The position numbers and the translations under genes are program-made. The notes beneath the pieces were generated by a model. The model did no database searches and had not been told where the DNA came from. It saw only the letters and a program-made list of their open reading frames with translations. DNA of 10,868 nucleotides from Eikenella sp963548155 (GTDB lineage Bacteria > Pseudomonadota > Gammaproteobacteria > Burkholderiales > Neisseriaceae). Shown piece after piece: positions 1 to 6,241 of this stretch. How positions within the stretch are numbered: the stretch's first letter is position 1; the number at the start of each line of letters is the position of its first letter. The stretch spans positions 1 through 10,868 of the forward strand of contig CAUUTP010000066.1 of the NCBI GenBank assembly GCA_963548155.1, in the 5' to 3' direction.

Positions 1-106
1 GCACAAAATATAGGCAGAAACACACGGGCGGCACACGGCGGAAAATTTCGGGCTAACGCCCCATCCAACTTCAAAAAACAATTTAATCCTGTTATTAAAG
101 ACAATT

Positions 107-138
107 AAAGGCTACCTGAAAGCTTTCAGGTAGCCTTT
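107..138. terminator. Perfect inverted DUS pair, terminator of dxs
   Basis: A perfect 32-base palindrome with half-site AAAGGCTACCTGAAAG. It contains a DUS at 109-120 and its reverse complement at 125-136, and lies 31 bases past the dxs stop. The minus-strand transcript would form a 13-16 bp stem followed by TTT. T tracts flank it on both sides, so it may work in both directions. Inverted DUS pairs acting as rho-independent terminators are well known in Neisseriaceae. Confidence 0.85.
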
Positions 139-169
139 TCACTATCATCTCATATTACGATAGCTACAC

Positions 170-2050
170 TCAGCTCACTGATTGTGCAAATGTCTCGATC
201 CGTGCCGCCAGTTTCTCGGCGCCCAATCCCAAGTCGTCTAGCAGAATGGCCGGATCTCCATGGTCGGTAACGATGTCTTCGATGCCCAATAGCAACGCGG
301 GCAAATGGCAACCTTGTTTGGCCAACACTTCCAACACCGCGCTGCCGGCTCCGCCTTGTACGGCGTTTTCTTCAATACACACCAGCCGCTGGTGGGTGGC
401 GGCCAAATCGGCAATCAATTCTTCATCCAGCGGTTTCACAAAGCGCATATCGACCACAGTTAAATCCAGCCGTTCGGCTGCCTGCAACGCAGGCTGCACC
501 ATACTGCCGAAAGCCAACACGGCAGTTCCCCTGCCCTGCCGCCGCACCACACCTTTGCCTACCGGCACGGTATCCAAGCCGCTGTCGATTGCCGTGCTGC
601 CGCTGGCGCCGCGCGGATAGCGTACGGCAGTGGGGCAATCCAACGCGTAGCAAGTGGAAAGCAACAAGCGGCATTCTTCGCCGCTGCTGGGGGCAGCCAG
701 CACCATATTCGGGATGCAGCGCAGGAAGCTCAAATCGTAGGCACCGGCATGAGTAGGGCCGTCGGCACCAACGATACCGGCGCGGTCGATGGCGAACAAT
801 ACCGGCAGGTTTTGCAATGCCACGTCGTGCACCAGCTGGTCGTAAGCTCGTTGCAGGAAGGTGGAGTAAATTGCCACCACGGGCTTGATGCCGCCACAGG
901 CTAGGCCGGCCGCAAAGGTAACGGCGTGCTGCTCGGCAATACCGACATCGAAATAGCGTTCGGGAAAGCGTCGCTCAAATTCCACCAATCCGCTGCCTTC
1001 ACGCATGGCGGGGGTGATGGCGGCCAATTTGCCATCTGCGGCAGCTTGGTCACATACCCACTGGCCGAAGATCTGGGTGTAGCTCAACGGAGCAGCGCCT
1101 CCGCTCACCGGGCCTTGGTCGGGATTAAATTTGCCCACGGCGTGAAAACCAACCGGATCGTTCTCAGCCAGCTTGTAGCCCTGCCCTTTTTGCGTGAGCA
1201 CATGCAAAAGCTGCGGGCCTTTGCGCTGTTTCATTTCTTTGAGCACAGCCACCAGCTGCCGCACGTCGTGGCCGTCCACCGGGCCGGTGTAGGTAAAGCC
1301 GAAGTTGTCAAACAGGGAATCGGGACGGATGCGCGAGCCGTCGAGCACGCTTTTCAGCCGCTGCTCCACTTTCTGCGCGATGTGCAACGCGCCGGGCAGT
1401 TTGTCGAGCACTTTTTCAGATTTATGCTTGATGCTGCGCAGCGTATCGCGCCAGTCTTTGCCCTGGCTGCCGGCAAGATATTTGGGAAAAGCGCCCACGT
1501 TGGGAGAAATCGACATTTCGTTGTCGTTAAGAATAACCAGCAGATCGGTATCCATGTCGCCGGCATTATTCAGCGCTTCAAACGCTTGGCCGGCCGTCAT
1601 AGCTCCATCACCGATCACGGCCACGCTGCGATTGGGGCTACCTGAAAGCTTATCGGCCACCGCCATGCCTAATGCCGCACCGATGGAAGTGGAGGAGTGG
1701 CCAACGCCGAAATCGTCATATTCCGATTCGCTACGTTTGGGGAAACCGGCCAGGCCGCCGTATTGGCGCATGGTGTGCATACGGTTGCGGCGGCCGGTGA
1801 GCACTTTGTGCGGATAGCTTTGGTGGCCTACGTCCCAAATCAAGTGATCATTAGGCGTGTCATACACATAATGCAATGCCACAGCCAGCTCCACCGCACC
1901 TAGATTACTGGCGAAATGGCCACCGGTTTTGCTGATGCTGTCGAGCAGAAAAGTACGCAGTTCGGCGGCCAGCTGCGGCAGCTGATCTTCGCGCAAACGG
2001 CGCAAATCCTGCGGATATTCGATGGTATCGAGAAGCGGCGTGGTAGTCAT
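170..2050 (-). CDS. dxs: 1-deoxy-D-xylulose-5-phosphate synthase
   Basis: Cytoplasmic, thiamine-diphosphate-dependent enzyme that condenses pyruvate with glyceraldehyde 3-phosphate to DXP, the first step of the MEP isoprenoid pathway and a precursor for thiamine and pyridoxal. The protein has 626 residues, about full length for the family. Visible motifs: GGHFASNLG (43-51), GHQSYPHK (75-82), the ThDP/Mg motif GDGAMTAGQAFEALNNA (147-163) with LNDNEMSIS (174-182), the catalytic glutamate E373 in IAEQH, and DRAGIVGADGPTHAG (422-436) of the pyrimidine domain. The transketolase C-terminal domain follows from about residue 500. The start at 2050 gives the usual N-terminus (LRRLREDQLPQLAAELR); the Shine-Dalgarno is poor (AGGGA, rather distant). 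A near-perfect DUS lies inside the gene at codons 135-138. It is monocistronic, divergent from rsgA, and ends at a DUS hairpin. Confidence 0.98.
   Translation of the reverse strand: MTTTPLLDTIEYPQDLRRLREDQLPQLAAELRTFLLDSISKTGGHFASNLGAVELAVALHYVYDTPNDHLIWDVGHQSYPHKVLTGRRNRMHTMRQYGGLAGFPKRSESEYDDFGVGHSSTSIGAALGMAVADKLSGSPNRSVAVIGDGAMTAGQAFEALNNAGDMDTDLLVILNDNEMSISPNVGAFPKYLAGSQGKDWRDTLRSIKHKSEKVLDKLPGALHIAQKVEQRLKSVLDGSRIRPDSLFDNFGFTYTGPVDGHDVRQLVAVLKEMKQRKGPQLLHVLTQKGQGYKLAENDPVGFHAVGKFNPDQGPVSGGAAPLSYTQIFGQWVCDQAAADGKLAAITPAMREGSGLVEFERRFPERYFDVGIAEQHAVTFAAGLACGGIKPVVAIYSTFLQRAYDQLVHDVALQNLPVLFAIDRAGIVGADGPTHAGAYDLSFLRCIPNMVLAAPSSGEECRLLLSTCYALDCPTAVRYPRGASGSTAIDSGLDTVPVGKGVVRRQGRGTAVLAFGSMVQPALQAAERLDLTVVDMRFVKPLDEELIADLAATHQRLVCIEENAVQGGAGSAVLEVLAKQGCHLPALLLGIEDIVTDHGDPAILLDDLGLGAEKLAARIETFAQSVS
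1635..1646 (+). repeat. Intragenic DUS (11 of 12 bases)
   Basis: GGGCTACCTGAA, one mismatch at the first base of the Eikenella DUS. It lies inside dxs, where its complement encodes part of the K-L-S-G-S stretch (residues 134-138) between the GHSSTSIGAALGMA motif and the ThDP motif. This is a linker likely to tolerate the imposed residues. Confidence 0.8.
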
Positions 2051-2090
2051 GGTGGGTCGATTCCCTGTTGGTCGGGATAAATAAAATCGG

Positions 2091-2096
2091 ATTATA
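2091..2096 (-). promoter_or_regulatory. Putative dxs promoter -10 box
   Basis: TATAAT on the minus strand, 40 bases before the dxs start. No good -35 is visible at 16-18 bp (the hexamer at 17 bp spacing reads TGCCGT), so the assignment rests on the perfect -10 and its position. Confidence 0.5.
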
Positions 2097-2125
2097 TAGC
2101 CATTCTGCCCGGTACGGCAGGCAAA

Positions 2126-2156
2126 TTGGCATCAGCACGCCAATCCTTGCTATGAT
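2126..2156 (+). promoter_or_regulatory. Weak candidate promoter of rsgA
   Basis: TTGGCA (2126-2131) and TATGAT (2151-2156), separated by 19 bases. The spacing is longer than optimal. The transcript would begin near 2163 and leave a leader of about 20 bases without an evident Shine-Dalgarno. Confidence 0.35.
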
Positions 2157-2182
2157 GACGCTTTCCTATCCGGCACACTGCC

Positions 2183-3058
2183 ATGACCGACACTGCCCAA
2201 ATCATCACCAGCTACGGCCGCCGCTTTATCGTGCGCACTGCCGATGGCCATACCTTCGAAGCCACCACCCGCAAAAAGCGGGTAGACTTCGCCTGCGGCG
2301 ACCAAGTACACATCACGCCGCTGAATGCCGAGCAGGCAGTGATTGAAGATTTCCTGCCGCGCCGCAGCCTGCTCTATCGGCAAGATGCCTGGAAAACCAA
2401 GCTGATTGCCGCCAATGTGAGCCAGCTGCTGATCGTGCTGGCTGCCGTACCTACGCCCAGCGAGCTGCTATTACAACGCGCCCTGTTGGCGGCAGAAGCG
2501 ACCGATATCGGCGCAGTAATTGTGTTGAATAAAACCGATTTGCCGGAAACGGAACAATGGCGCAGCAAACTGGCGTTTTACGAAGGCCTGGGCTACCCTG
2601 TGCTGCCTGTTAGCGCCATGCAAGATGCCGACGCCCTGCTGCCAGTGTTGAATGGGCACACCAGCATCCTGTTGGGCCAAAGCGGCATGGGCAAATCTAC
2701 TCTGATTAACGCCCTGTTCGGCCAAAGCATTGCCCGCACCAATGAAATCTCCAGCGCCCTCGATTCCGGCAAACACACCACCACCCACGCCCAGCTCTAC
2801 GACCTAAACGAAACCGCCCGCATCATCGACTCCCCCGGCCTGCAGGAGTTCGGCCTGCACCATCTTCAGGTATCCTCCCTGCCCCACTACTTCCCCGATA
2901 TGCGCGCCTTCATCGGCCAATGCCGGTTCCACAACTGCAGCCACCGACAAGAGCCCGGCTGCGCCATCAAAACTGCTGTCGAAGCCGGCCATATCCGTGC
3001 AGACCGCTTGCAGCTTCTGCAACAGCTGACTGATGAACTATCCATGAAGAAATGGTAG
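2183..3058 (+). CDS. rsgA: Ribosome small subunit-dependent GTPase A
   Basis: Circularly permuted GTPase that binds the 30S subunit late in assembly and promotes release of maturation factors. The protein has 291 residues, slightly short for the family because the N-terminal extension is short. Order of parts: OB-fold (about 5-60), then the permuted G domain with G4 NKTD (116-119), G5 SA (144-145), the P-loop GQSGMGKST (165-173), the G2 threonines in KHTTTH (197-202) and G3 DSPG (216-219). A zinc module follows with ligands C247, C252, H254 and C260 (C-x4-C-x-H-x5-C), then a C-terminal helix. G4-G5 before G1 is diagnostic of RsgA/YjeQ. No other ATG is better placed, although no strong ribosome binding site is seen. 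It is divergent from dxs and appears to stand alone. Confidence 0.97.
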   Translation: MTDTAQIITSYGRRFIVRTADGHTFEATTRKKRVDFACGDQVHITPLNAEQAVIEDFLPRRSLLYRQDAWKTKLIAANVSQLLIVLAAVPTPSELLLQRALLAAEATDIGAVIVLNKTDLPETEQWRSKLAFYEGLGYPVLPVSAMQDADALLPVLNGHTSILLGQSGMGKSTLINALFGQSIARTNEISSALDSGKHTTTHAQLYDLNETARIIDSPGLQEFGLHHLQVSSLPHYFPDMRAFIGQCRFHNCSHRQEPGCAIKTAVEAGHIRADRLQLLQQLTDELSMKKW

Positions 3059-3173
3059 CCCTCTAAGGCCGCTTACCGACACGACTGTATTTACATAGCC
3101 CTGCATATCTTTACCCTCCTGAACCTTGCGCAATCAGGATAGATAATTTACCATTTTCACAAAAGCAATCTAT

Positions 3174-3197
3174 CAGATAACATTAATGATTTATCTG
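3174..3197. repeat. Imperfect palindrome upstream of the 64-residue gene
   Basis: CAGATAA (3174-3180) and TTATCTG (3191-3197) form an inverted repeat around a centre containing CATTAATG, itself palindromic. It is AT-rich and 38-61 bases before the start at 3235, where an operator or promoter would be expected. No known regulator is recognised. Confidence 0.35.
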
Positions 3198-3234
3198 TTT
3201 GCACTAAAAAATAACAGCTTTAAAGAGAGTAATT

Positions 3235-3429
3235 ATGCCAAAAAAGACCACCAACTATGTTGTAACCATTGCTGATGCCATCAACAGCAACCAAAACCGT
3301 CAAGTTGTGTTACAGCTGCCGCGCGAGGAAGTGCGCTATCTGAACCAGGCCGAATTCAAAAAATTCGTGGCCGACAAATGTCAAGTGAGCGCATTTAAAA
3401 TTCACTCTATCGAGCGTTTTTACAAATAA
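3235..3429 (+). CDS. Small protein of unknown function (64 aa)
   Basis: I do not recognise a family. The protein has 64 residues and is basic, with no signal peptide, membrane segment or cysteine pair (one Cys, in VADKCQVSAF). It begins MPKKTTNYVVTIADAI and ends in a lysine/phenylalanine-rich IHSIERFYK. A strand-strand-helix-strand pattern is plausible: YVVTIADAI, RQVVLQLPRE, then the helix LNQAEFKKFVADKC, then FKIHSIERFY. Support for coding: AGAGAG (3224-3229) sits at Shine-Dalgarno distance from ATG, an AT-rich regulatory-looking region precedes it, a strong terminator follows about 40 bases after the stop, and the reading frame has balanced residue use. It is probably transcribed alone and faces ffs. 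Confidence 0.75.
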   Translation: MPKKTTNYVVTIADAINSNQNRQVVLQLPREEVRYLNQAEFKKFVADKCQVSAFKIHSIERFYK

Positions 3430-3467
3430 GCTCTTGCTGAAAGGCCTCAGCTATTCAGTCATATAGC

Positions 3468-3501
3468 AAAACCGCTCCGGCATGATACTGGAGCGGTTTT
3501 T
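3468..3501. terminator. Bidirectional rho-independent terminator
   Basis: Perfect 11-bp stem AAAACCGCTCC / GGAGCGGTTTT (3468-3478, 3490-3500) with an 11-base loop and a T5 tract on the plus side. Read on the minus strand it also ends in TTTT. It lies between the 64-residue gene (plus) and ffs (minus), and plausibly terminates both. Confidence 0.88.
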
Positions 3502-3510
3502 ATATGAGGT

Positions 3511-3605
3511 GGCGAGCCGGAGCCCCGGCACTGCTGAATTCAGGGTGGGCTGCTTGCTTCCGCACCTGACCCCTTGCCCCAAACCTGCATGCGGGGAGAC
3601 CCGCC
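3511..3605 (-). ncRNA. ffs: 4.5S RNA, signal recognition particle RNA
   Basis: Bacterial SRP RNA, which pairs with Ffh to target membrane proteins co-translationally. The minus strand at 3571-3548 carries the near-invariant helix-8 signature: GGTCAGGTGCGGAAGCAAGC followed by AGCC, with the GGAA tetraloop at 3561-3558 and the symmetric and asymmetric internal loops. The proposed ends, GGCGGGTC (3605-3598) and GGCTCGCC (3518-3511), pair with one another with G-U wobbles, and CCCC/GGGG extends the helix, giving the expected rod. The length of about 95 nt suits a small 4.5S RNA; mature ends may differ by a few bases. A consensus promoter lies directly upstream and a terminator about 10 bases downstream. 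A plus-strand open frame across this region is not a gene. Confidence 0.93.
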
Positions 3606-3618
3606 ATAAGAAGTGCGG

Positions 3619-3647
3619 ATTATACGGAGCTGCAAGAGTTTTGCCAA
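3619..3647 (-). promoter_or_regulatory. ffs promoter
   Basis: On the minus strand, TTGGCA (3647-3642) and TATAAT (3624-3619) are separated by 17 bases, a near-consensus sigma-70 promoter. Initiation is expected about 3605-3612, at or just before the mature 5' end of 4.5S RNA. It is the strongest-looking promoter in the window, in keeping with a stable RNA. Confidence 0.85.
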
Positions 3648-3659
3648 GACGGCATCATG

Positions 3660-3671
3660 TTCAGGCAGCCT
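3660..3671 (-). repeat. Variant DUS
   Basis: TTCAGGCAGCCT, the complement of AGGCTGCCTGAA. It differs by one base from the Eikenella DUS and equals the dialect described for Simonsiella. It sits just upstream of the ffs -35. Confidence 0.6.
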
Positions 3672-3714
3672 CAACAGGCACAACTGATGGTTGCAAACTC
3701 AGCTACTACAGTGT

Positions 3715-3726
3715 TTCAGGTAGCCT
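3715..3726 (-). repeat. Single DUS
   Basis: Exact TTCAGGTAGCCT, unpaired, in the gap between ffs and the 92-residue gene. The rest of this gap (about 3648-3767) shows no open frame or structure I can support. Confidence 0.85.
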
Positions 3727-3767
3727 GCTATTGCCTGCTAGCGCAAATATAAAACTCTCACACACAA

Positions 3768-3807
3768 AAGGCTACCTGAAAGCCTAATCCAGCTTTCAGG
3801 TAGCCTT
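3768..3807. terminator. DUS hairpin, terminator of the 92-residue gene
   Basis: Perfect 16-bp stem AAGGCTACCTGAAAGC / GCTTTCAGGTAGCCTT with an 8-base loop (3784-3791). It lies 22 bases past the stop at 3830. On the minus strand the stem is followed by TTTTGTG, a fair T tract. Confidence 0.88.
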
Positions 3808-3829
3808 GTTATATAAACCAACAGCCCAA

Positions 3830-4108
3830 TTACTGTCGGAAACCTTCCAACACCTTAACACGGAATATCGGAAACTCATCCAGCTCGTCCAACACGAACA
3901 GCTGGGCATCATGTTCTTTTTCAAACCCTTTTTCAAATTTTTCCAATAATGTGGTGCGGGCGTTGCTAACATCGTATTTTTTGGTAATTTTCAAGCGTGC
4001 TGCCCATTGGCGGCGTGCCGGATCTTCAATAATCATCATCAGGCAGTGCAACTCAAAGTCACCTTTGTCGTCGTTCCCGGAAAATTTGTCTGAAAAATTG
4101 CGCAACAT
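3830..4108 (-). CDS. Small protein of unknown function (92 aa), possible FNR target
   Basis: No family is recognised. The 92-residue protein is highly charged and rich in Asp, Glu and Lys, probably cytosolic and alpha/beta. There is no signal peptide or long hydrophobic run, and one cysteine (C23). Features: FELHCLMMIIEDPARRQWAARLKITKKYDV (19-48), a lysine/glutamate-rich helix TTLLEKFEKGFEKEHDAQLFV (52-72) and the ending FPIFRVKVLEGFRQ. Support for coding: GGGAGAG and GAAGG at ribosome-binding distance on the minus strand (about 4112-4124), a DUS terminator after the stop, and promoter-like AT-rich DNA upstream. That upstream DNA holds two 13-base repeats each containing TATAAT and a perfect FNR-type palindrome at 4235-4248, so induction at low oxygen is plausible. 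It is downstream of metW on the same strand but separated by 222 bases. Confidence 0.75.
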   Translation of the reverse strand: MLRNFSDKFSGNDDKGDFELHCLMMIIEDPARRQWAARLKITKKYDVSNARTTLLEKFEKGFEKEHDAQLFVLDELDEFPIFRVKVLEGFRQ

Positions 4109-4150
4109 ACTACCTTCTCTCCCTTTACATTAAAAAATGTATAAAAAATC

Positions 4151-4191
4151 TAATTTGATTATAAATATATAAAAATTTTAATTTGATTATA
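4151..4191 (-). promoter_or_regulatory. Tandem 13-base repeats with -10 boxes
   Basis: TAATTTGATTATA occurs at 4151-4163 and again at 4179-4191, a 28-base period. On the minus strand each reads TATAATCAAATTA, offering a perfect -10 (4191-4186 or 4163-4158) for the gene starting at 4108. No good -35 stands 17 bases from either, as in activator-dependent promoters. Each repeat also contains a TTGAT half-site. Confidence 0.5.
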
Positions 4192-4197
4192 CGTTTT

Positions 4198-4226
4198 GCC
4201 CGCAGGCGATGCTATTGCCTGCGGGC
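4198..4226. repeat. GC-rich perfect hairpin, 10-bp stem
   Basis: GCCCGCAGGC (4198-4207) and GCCTGCGGGC (4217-4226) around a 9-base loop. It is 105 bases past the metW stop. On the minus strand the stem is followed by AAAACG, not a T run, so it is a poor intrinsic terminator for metW; it could still stabilise the 3' end or be a protein site. It lies between the FNR-type box and the nearest -10. Confidence 0.6.
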
Positions 4227-4234
4227 AGATACTT

Positions 4235-4248
4235 TTGATTTAAATCAA
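4235..4248. promoter_or_regulatory. Perfect FNR-type operator
   Basis: TTGAT-TTAA-ATCAA, an exact match to the FNR consensus TTGATN4ATCAA, inside the longer perfect palindrome TTTGATTTAAATCAAA (4234-4249). If transcription of the 92-residue gene starts about 7 bases after the -10 at 4191-4186, the box centre lies near -62, the usual class I position. No gene begins on the plus side, so the gene at 4108 is the only evident target. Other CRP/FNR-family proteins could use the same site. Confidence 0.6.
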
Positions 4249-4330
4249 ACAAATGGCGAATTAGGTATGTTGTAAACAATTTCTCCAACAATAAATACAA
4301 CAGACTGAACTATAAGAACAAATCCATCAT

Positions 4331-4912
4331 TCAACCCACACGATAAAACGCCAGGCTGCCCATTAAGTTTGGCAGACAGGATACACGCCGGCCGCCGGTC
4401 ATCACCGCGCGCTCCAGTACGCGGATGCGGTTTTTCGCGCACAGGCGGTCGAAATCGCTGAGGGTACACCAATGAATATTCGGCGTATCGTACCAGTCAT
4501 AGGGCATACGCTCGCTCACCGGCATATGCCCGCCGAAGGCTACCTGAAAACGGTTGCGCCAATAGCCGAAATTGGGGAAGGTAACAATCGCCTCTTTAGC
4601 CACGCGGGTGAGGTCGCGCAGGATGGTTTCCACGTTTTGCATGGCCTGGATGGTTTGGCTGAGCACAATCACATCGAAGCTGCCGTCGCCGAAAGCCTGC
4701 AAACCCTGCTCCAAATCAGCTTGAATCACGTTTACACCGCGGGCGATGGCGGCTATCACGCTATTGGTGTCGATTTCCACGCCGTAGCCCTTGCAGTTTT
4801 TGTGTTGCACTAGGGCGTGCAGCAGCTCGCCGTCGCCGCAGCCTAAATCCAGCACACGGCTGCCGGCGGGAATCCAGTCGTAAATCAGTTGCAGGTCGTC
4901 ACGCAGATTCAT
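4331..4912 (-). CDS. metW: Methionine biosynthesis protein MetW
   Basis: SAM-methyltransferase-fold protein paired with MetX in many proteobacteria; it is needed for, or supports, homoserine acylation in methionine synthesis. The protein has 193 residues, normal for the family. The SAM-binding motif RVLDLGCGDGELL spans 19-31, followed by acidic E46 in GVEID, ADLEQGL (65-71), and the MetW-typical stretches SQTIQAMQNVE (85-95), TFPNFGYWRNRFQ (111-123) and MPYDWYDTPNIHWCT (136-150). The start overlaps the 3' end of metX by 14 bases, so the two are translationally coupled. An exact DUS lies inside the gene, encoding FQVAF (122-126). No tight intrinsic terminator follows, only the T-less hairpin at 4198-4226. 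Confidence 0.96.
   Translation of the reverse strand: MNLRDDLQLIYDWIPAGSRVLDLGCGDGELLHALVQHKNCKGYGVEIDTNSVIAAIARGVNVIQADLEQGLQAFGDGSFDVIVLSQTIQAMQNVETILRDLTRVAKEAIVTFPNFGYWRNRFQVAFGGHMPVSERMPYDWYDTPNIHWCTLSDFDRLCAKNRIRVLERAVMTGGRRVSCLPNLMGSLAFYRVG
4537..4548 (+). repeat. Intragenic DUS in metW
   Basis: Exact AGGCTACCTGAA. Its complement is read in metW as F-Q-V-A-F (residues 122-126), showing that an uptake sequence is tolerated inside a conserved housekeeping gene. Confidence 0.9.
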
Positions 4913-6047
4913 GCGCCAACTCCTTGTGGATATTGTCGATATAGGCGCGAACAGCCTTTAAATATGGTTCGTCCTCCATCAGGAAGGCATCGTGGCCGTG
5001 GGAAGATTCGATTTCGATGTATTGCACGTCTTTTTCCGCGCTAATCAGGGCTTTCACCAATTCGTGCGAACGTTCCGGCGCAAAACGCCAGTCGCTGCTG
5101 AAGCTGGCCACAAAGAATTTGGCCTGCACGCCCAAGAGCGCGGTGTGCAGGCTGTGGCCGAAATCGGCAGCAGGATCAAAATAATCCAGCGCCTTGGTCA
5201 TGAGCAGATAGGTGTTGGCATCGAAGCGGTCGGCAAATTTATCGCCTTGGTAGCGCAGATAGCTTTCCACTTCAAATTCAATTCCATAGCCGTATTGCAG
5301 CTCGCCGCTCCTCATTTGACGGCCGAACTTTTTGCCCAGCCCGTCTTCGGCCAGATAAGTGATGTGCCCCATCATGCGGGCAATCTTCAGGCCGCGCCGG
5401 GGCACGGCTTGGCGGCTGGCATAGTGGCCTTCATGGAAGTCAGGGTCGGTGAGGATAGCTTGGCGAGCCACGTCGTTAAACGCGATGTTTTGAGTGGACA
5501 ATTTGGGCGCAGAAGCAATCACTAGCGCGTGGCGGACGCGTTCGGGGAAGTCGATTGTCCATTGTAAGGCCTGCATGCCGCCGAGGCTGCCACCCATCAC
5601 CGCCGCCCATTGTTTGATGCCGAAATGATCGGCCAGCATGGCCTGTGAGCGCACCCAATCTTTTACGGTAACCACCGGAAAATCCGAGCCGTAGGGCTTG
5701 CCGGTGACGGGGTTGGTGCTCAACGGGCCGCTGCTGCCGGCGCAGCCGCCCAGGTTGTTGAGCCCGACCACGAAAAAGCGGTTGGTATCCACCGGTTTAT
5801 TGGGGCCGACCATGTTGTCCCACCAGCCGGGGTGTTTGTCGTCCGGATGGTGTCGGCCGGCCACGTGGTGAGTGCCGGAAAGGGCGTGGCAAATCAGGAT
5901 AGCGTTGGATTTATCGGCGTTGAGTGTGCCGTAGGTTTCGGTAATCAAATCAAAACGCGGCAGCGTGTCGCCGTTTTGCAGGGCAAAGGGCTGTTCGAAT
6001 GCAATCGTTTGCGGGGTAACGATGCCCACGGAAGCGGGTGGGTTCAT
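4899..6047 (-). CDS. metX: Homoserine O-acyltransferase MetX
   Basis: Alpha/beta-hydrolase-fold enzyme that acylates L-homoserine, the entry to methionine synthesis. The protein has 382 residues, full length. Motifs: LICHALSGTHHVAG (51-64), GWWDNMVGPNKPVDT (74-88), the oxyanion/nucleophile region GGSLGGMQALQW with S154, IARMMGHITYL (222-232), the triad aspartate D319 in SSDWRF and the histidine H352 in HGHDAFL. The acyl donor (acetyl-CoA or succinyl-CoA) cannot be decided by eye; many proteobacterial MetX proteins are now known to be succinyltransferases, so naming it only an acetyltransferase would be unsafe. The start at 6047 gives the family N-terminus (SVGIVTPQ), but no clear Shine-Dalgarno is seen. 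It forms an operon with metW. No methionine riboswitch is visible in the short leader. Confidence 0.97.
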   Translation of the reverse strand: MNPPASVGIVTPQTIAFEQPFALQNGDTLPRFDLITETYGTLNADKSNAILICHALSGTHHVAGRHHPDDKHPGWWDNMVGPNKPVDTNRFFVVGLNNLGGCAGSSGPLSTNPVTGKPYGSDFPVVTVKDWVRSQAMLADHFGIKQWAAVMGGSLGGMQALQWTIDFPERVRHALVIASAPKLSTQNIAFNDVARQAILTDPDFHEGHYASRQAVPRRGLKIARMMGHITYLAEDGLGKKFGRQMRSGELQYGYGIEFEVESYLRYQGDKFADRFDANTYLLMTKALDYFDPAADFGHSLHTALLGVQAKFFVASFSSDWRFAPERSHELVKALISAEKDVQYIEIESSHGHDAFLMEDEPYLKAVRAYIDNIHKELAHESA

Positions 6048-6078
6048 AGATAGAAATTGATGTGATTAATTTATGCGG

Positions 6079-6084
6079 ATTATA
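6079..6084 (-). promoter_or_regulatory. Putative metXW promoter -10 box
   Basis: TATAAT on the minus strand, 31 bases before the metX start, giving a leader of about 25 bases. The hexamer at 17-base spacing is ATGAAT, a poor -35. Confidence 0.5.
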
Positions 6085-6123
6085 GCGGATGAGGCGGGGA
6101 AATTCATGGTGGGCAATAAGGAA

Positions 6124-6174
6124 AGGCTACCTGAAACTGCTTTTGGGCTGCTCTGCTGATTTTTCAGGTAGCCT
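6124..6174. terminator. DUS hairpin 1 downstream of fba
   Basis: AGGCTACCTGAAA (6124-6136) and TTTCAGGTAGCCT (6162-6174) give a 13-bp stem with a 25-base loop. It is the second of two DUS hairpins met by a transcript leaving fba and lies just upstream of the metX promoter, so it probably insulates metXW from read-through. Confidence 0.75.
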
Positions 6175-6188
6175 CTTGCTCCAAACCA

Positions 6189-6223
6189 AACAGGCTACCT
6201 GAACACATTTCAGGTAGCCTGTT
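6189..6223. terminator. DUS hairpin 2 downstream of fba
   Basis: Perfect 15-bp stem AACAGGCTACCTGAA / TTCAGGTAGCCTGTT with a 5-base loop (6204-6208). On the minus strand it is followed by TGGTTTGG, a weak T tract. It is the first DUS hairpin reached past fba, after the CREE-like repeat. Confidence 0.8.
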
Positions 6224-6241
6224 GCATCATTCAACTCAAGC

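Noticed and set aside
1..106. Left edge of the window
   Set aside because: No open frame, promoter or repeat that can be supported; AT-rich spacer before the dxs terminator.
926..1645. 239-codon plus-strand open frame opposite dxs
   Set aside because: Shadow of dxs, which has every family motif in the opposite frame.
3121..3139. Short inverted repeat CCTGA / TCAGG after rsgA (about 3118-3138)
   Set aside because: Only 5 bp of stem and no T run; not a convincing terminator.
3482..3787. 101-codon plus-strand open frame
   Set aside because: It overlaps the ffs gene, the terminator and two DUS copies, and its translation (rich in Cys, Pro, Gly and His, ending in the DUS-encoded GYLKA) has no domain character.
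6048..6078. Possible FNR or CRP-like site in the metX leader (TTGATGTGATTAA)
   Set aside because: The second half-site does not match ATCAA and the spacing is off; too weak to call.
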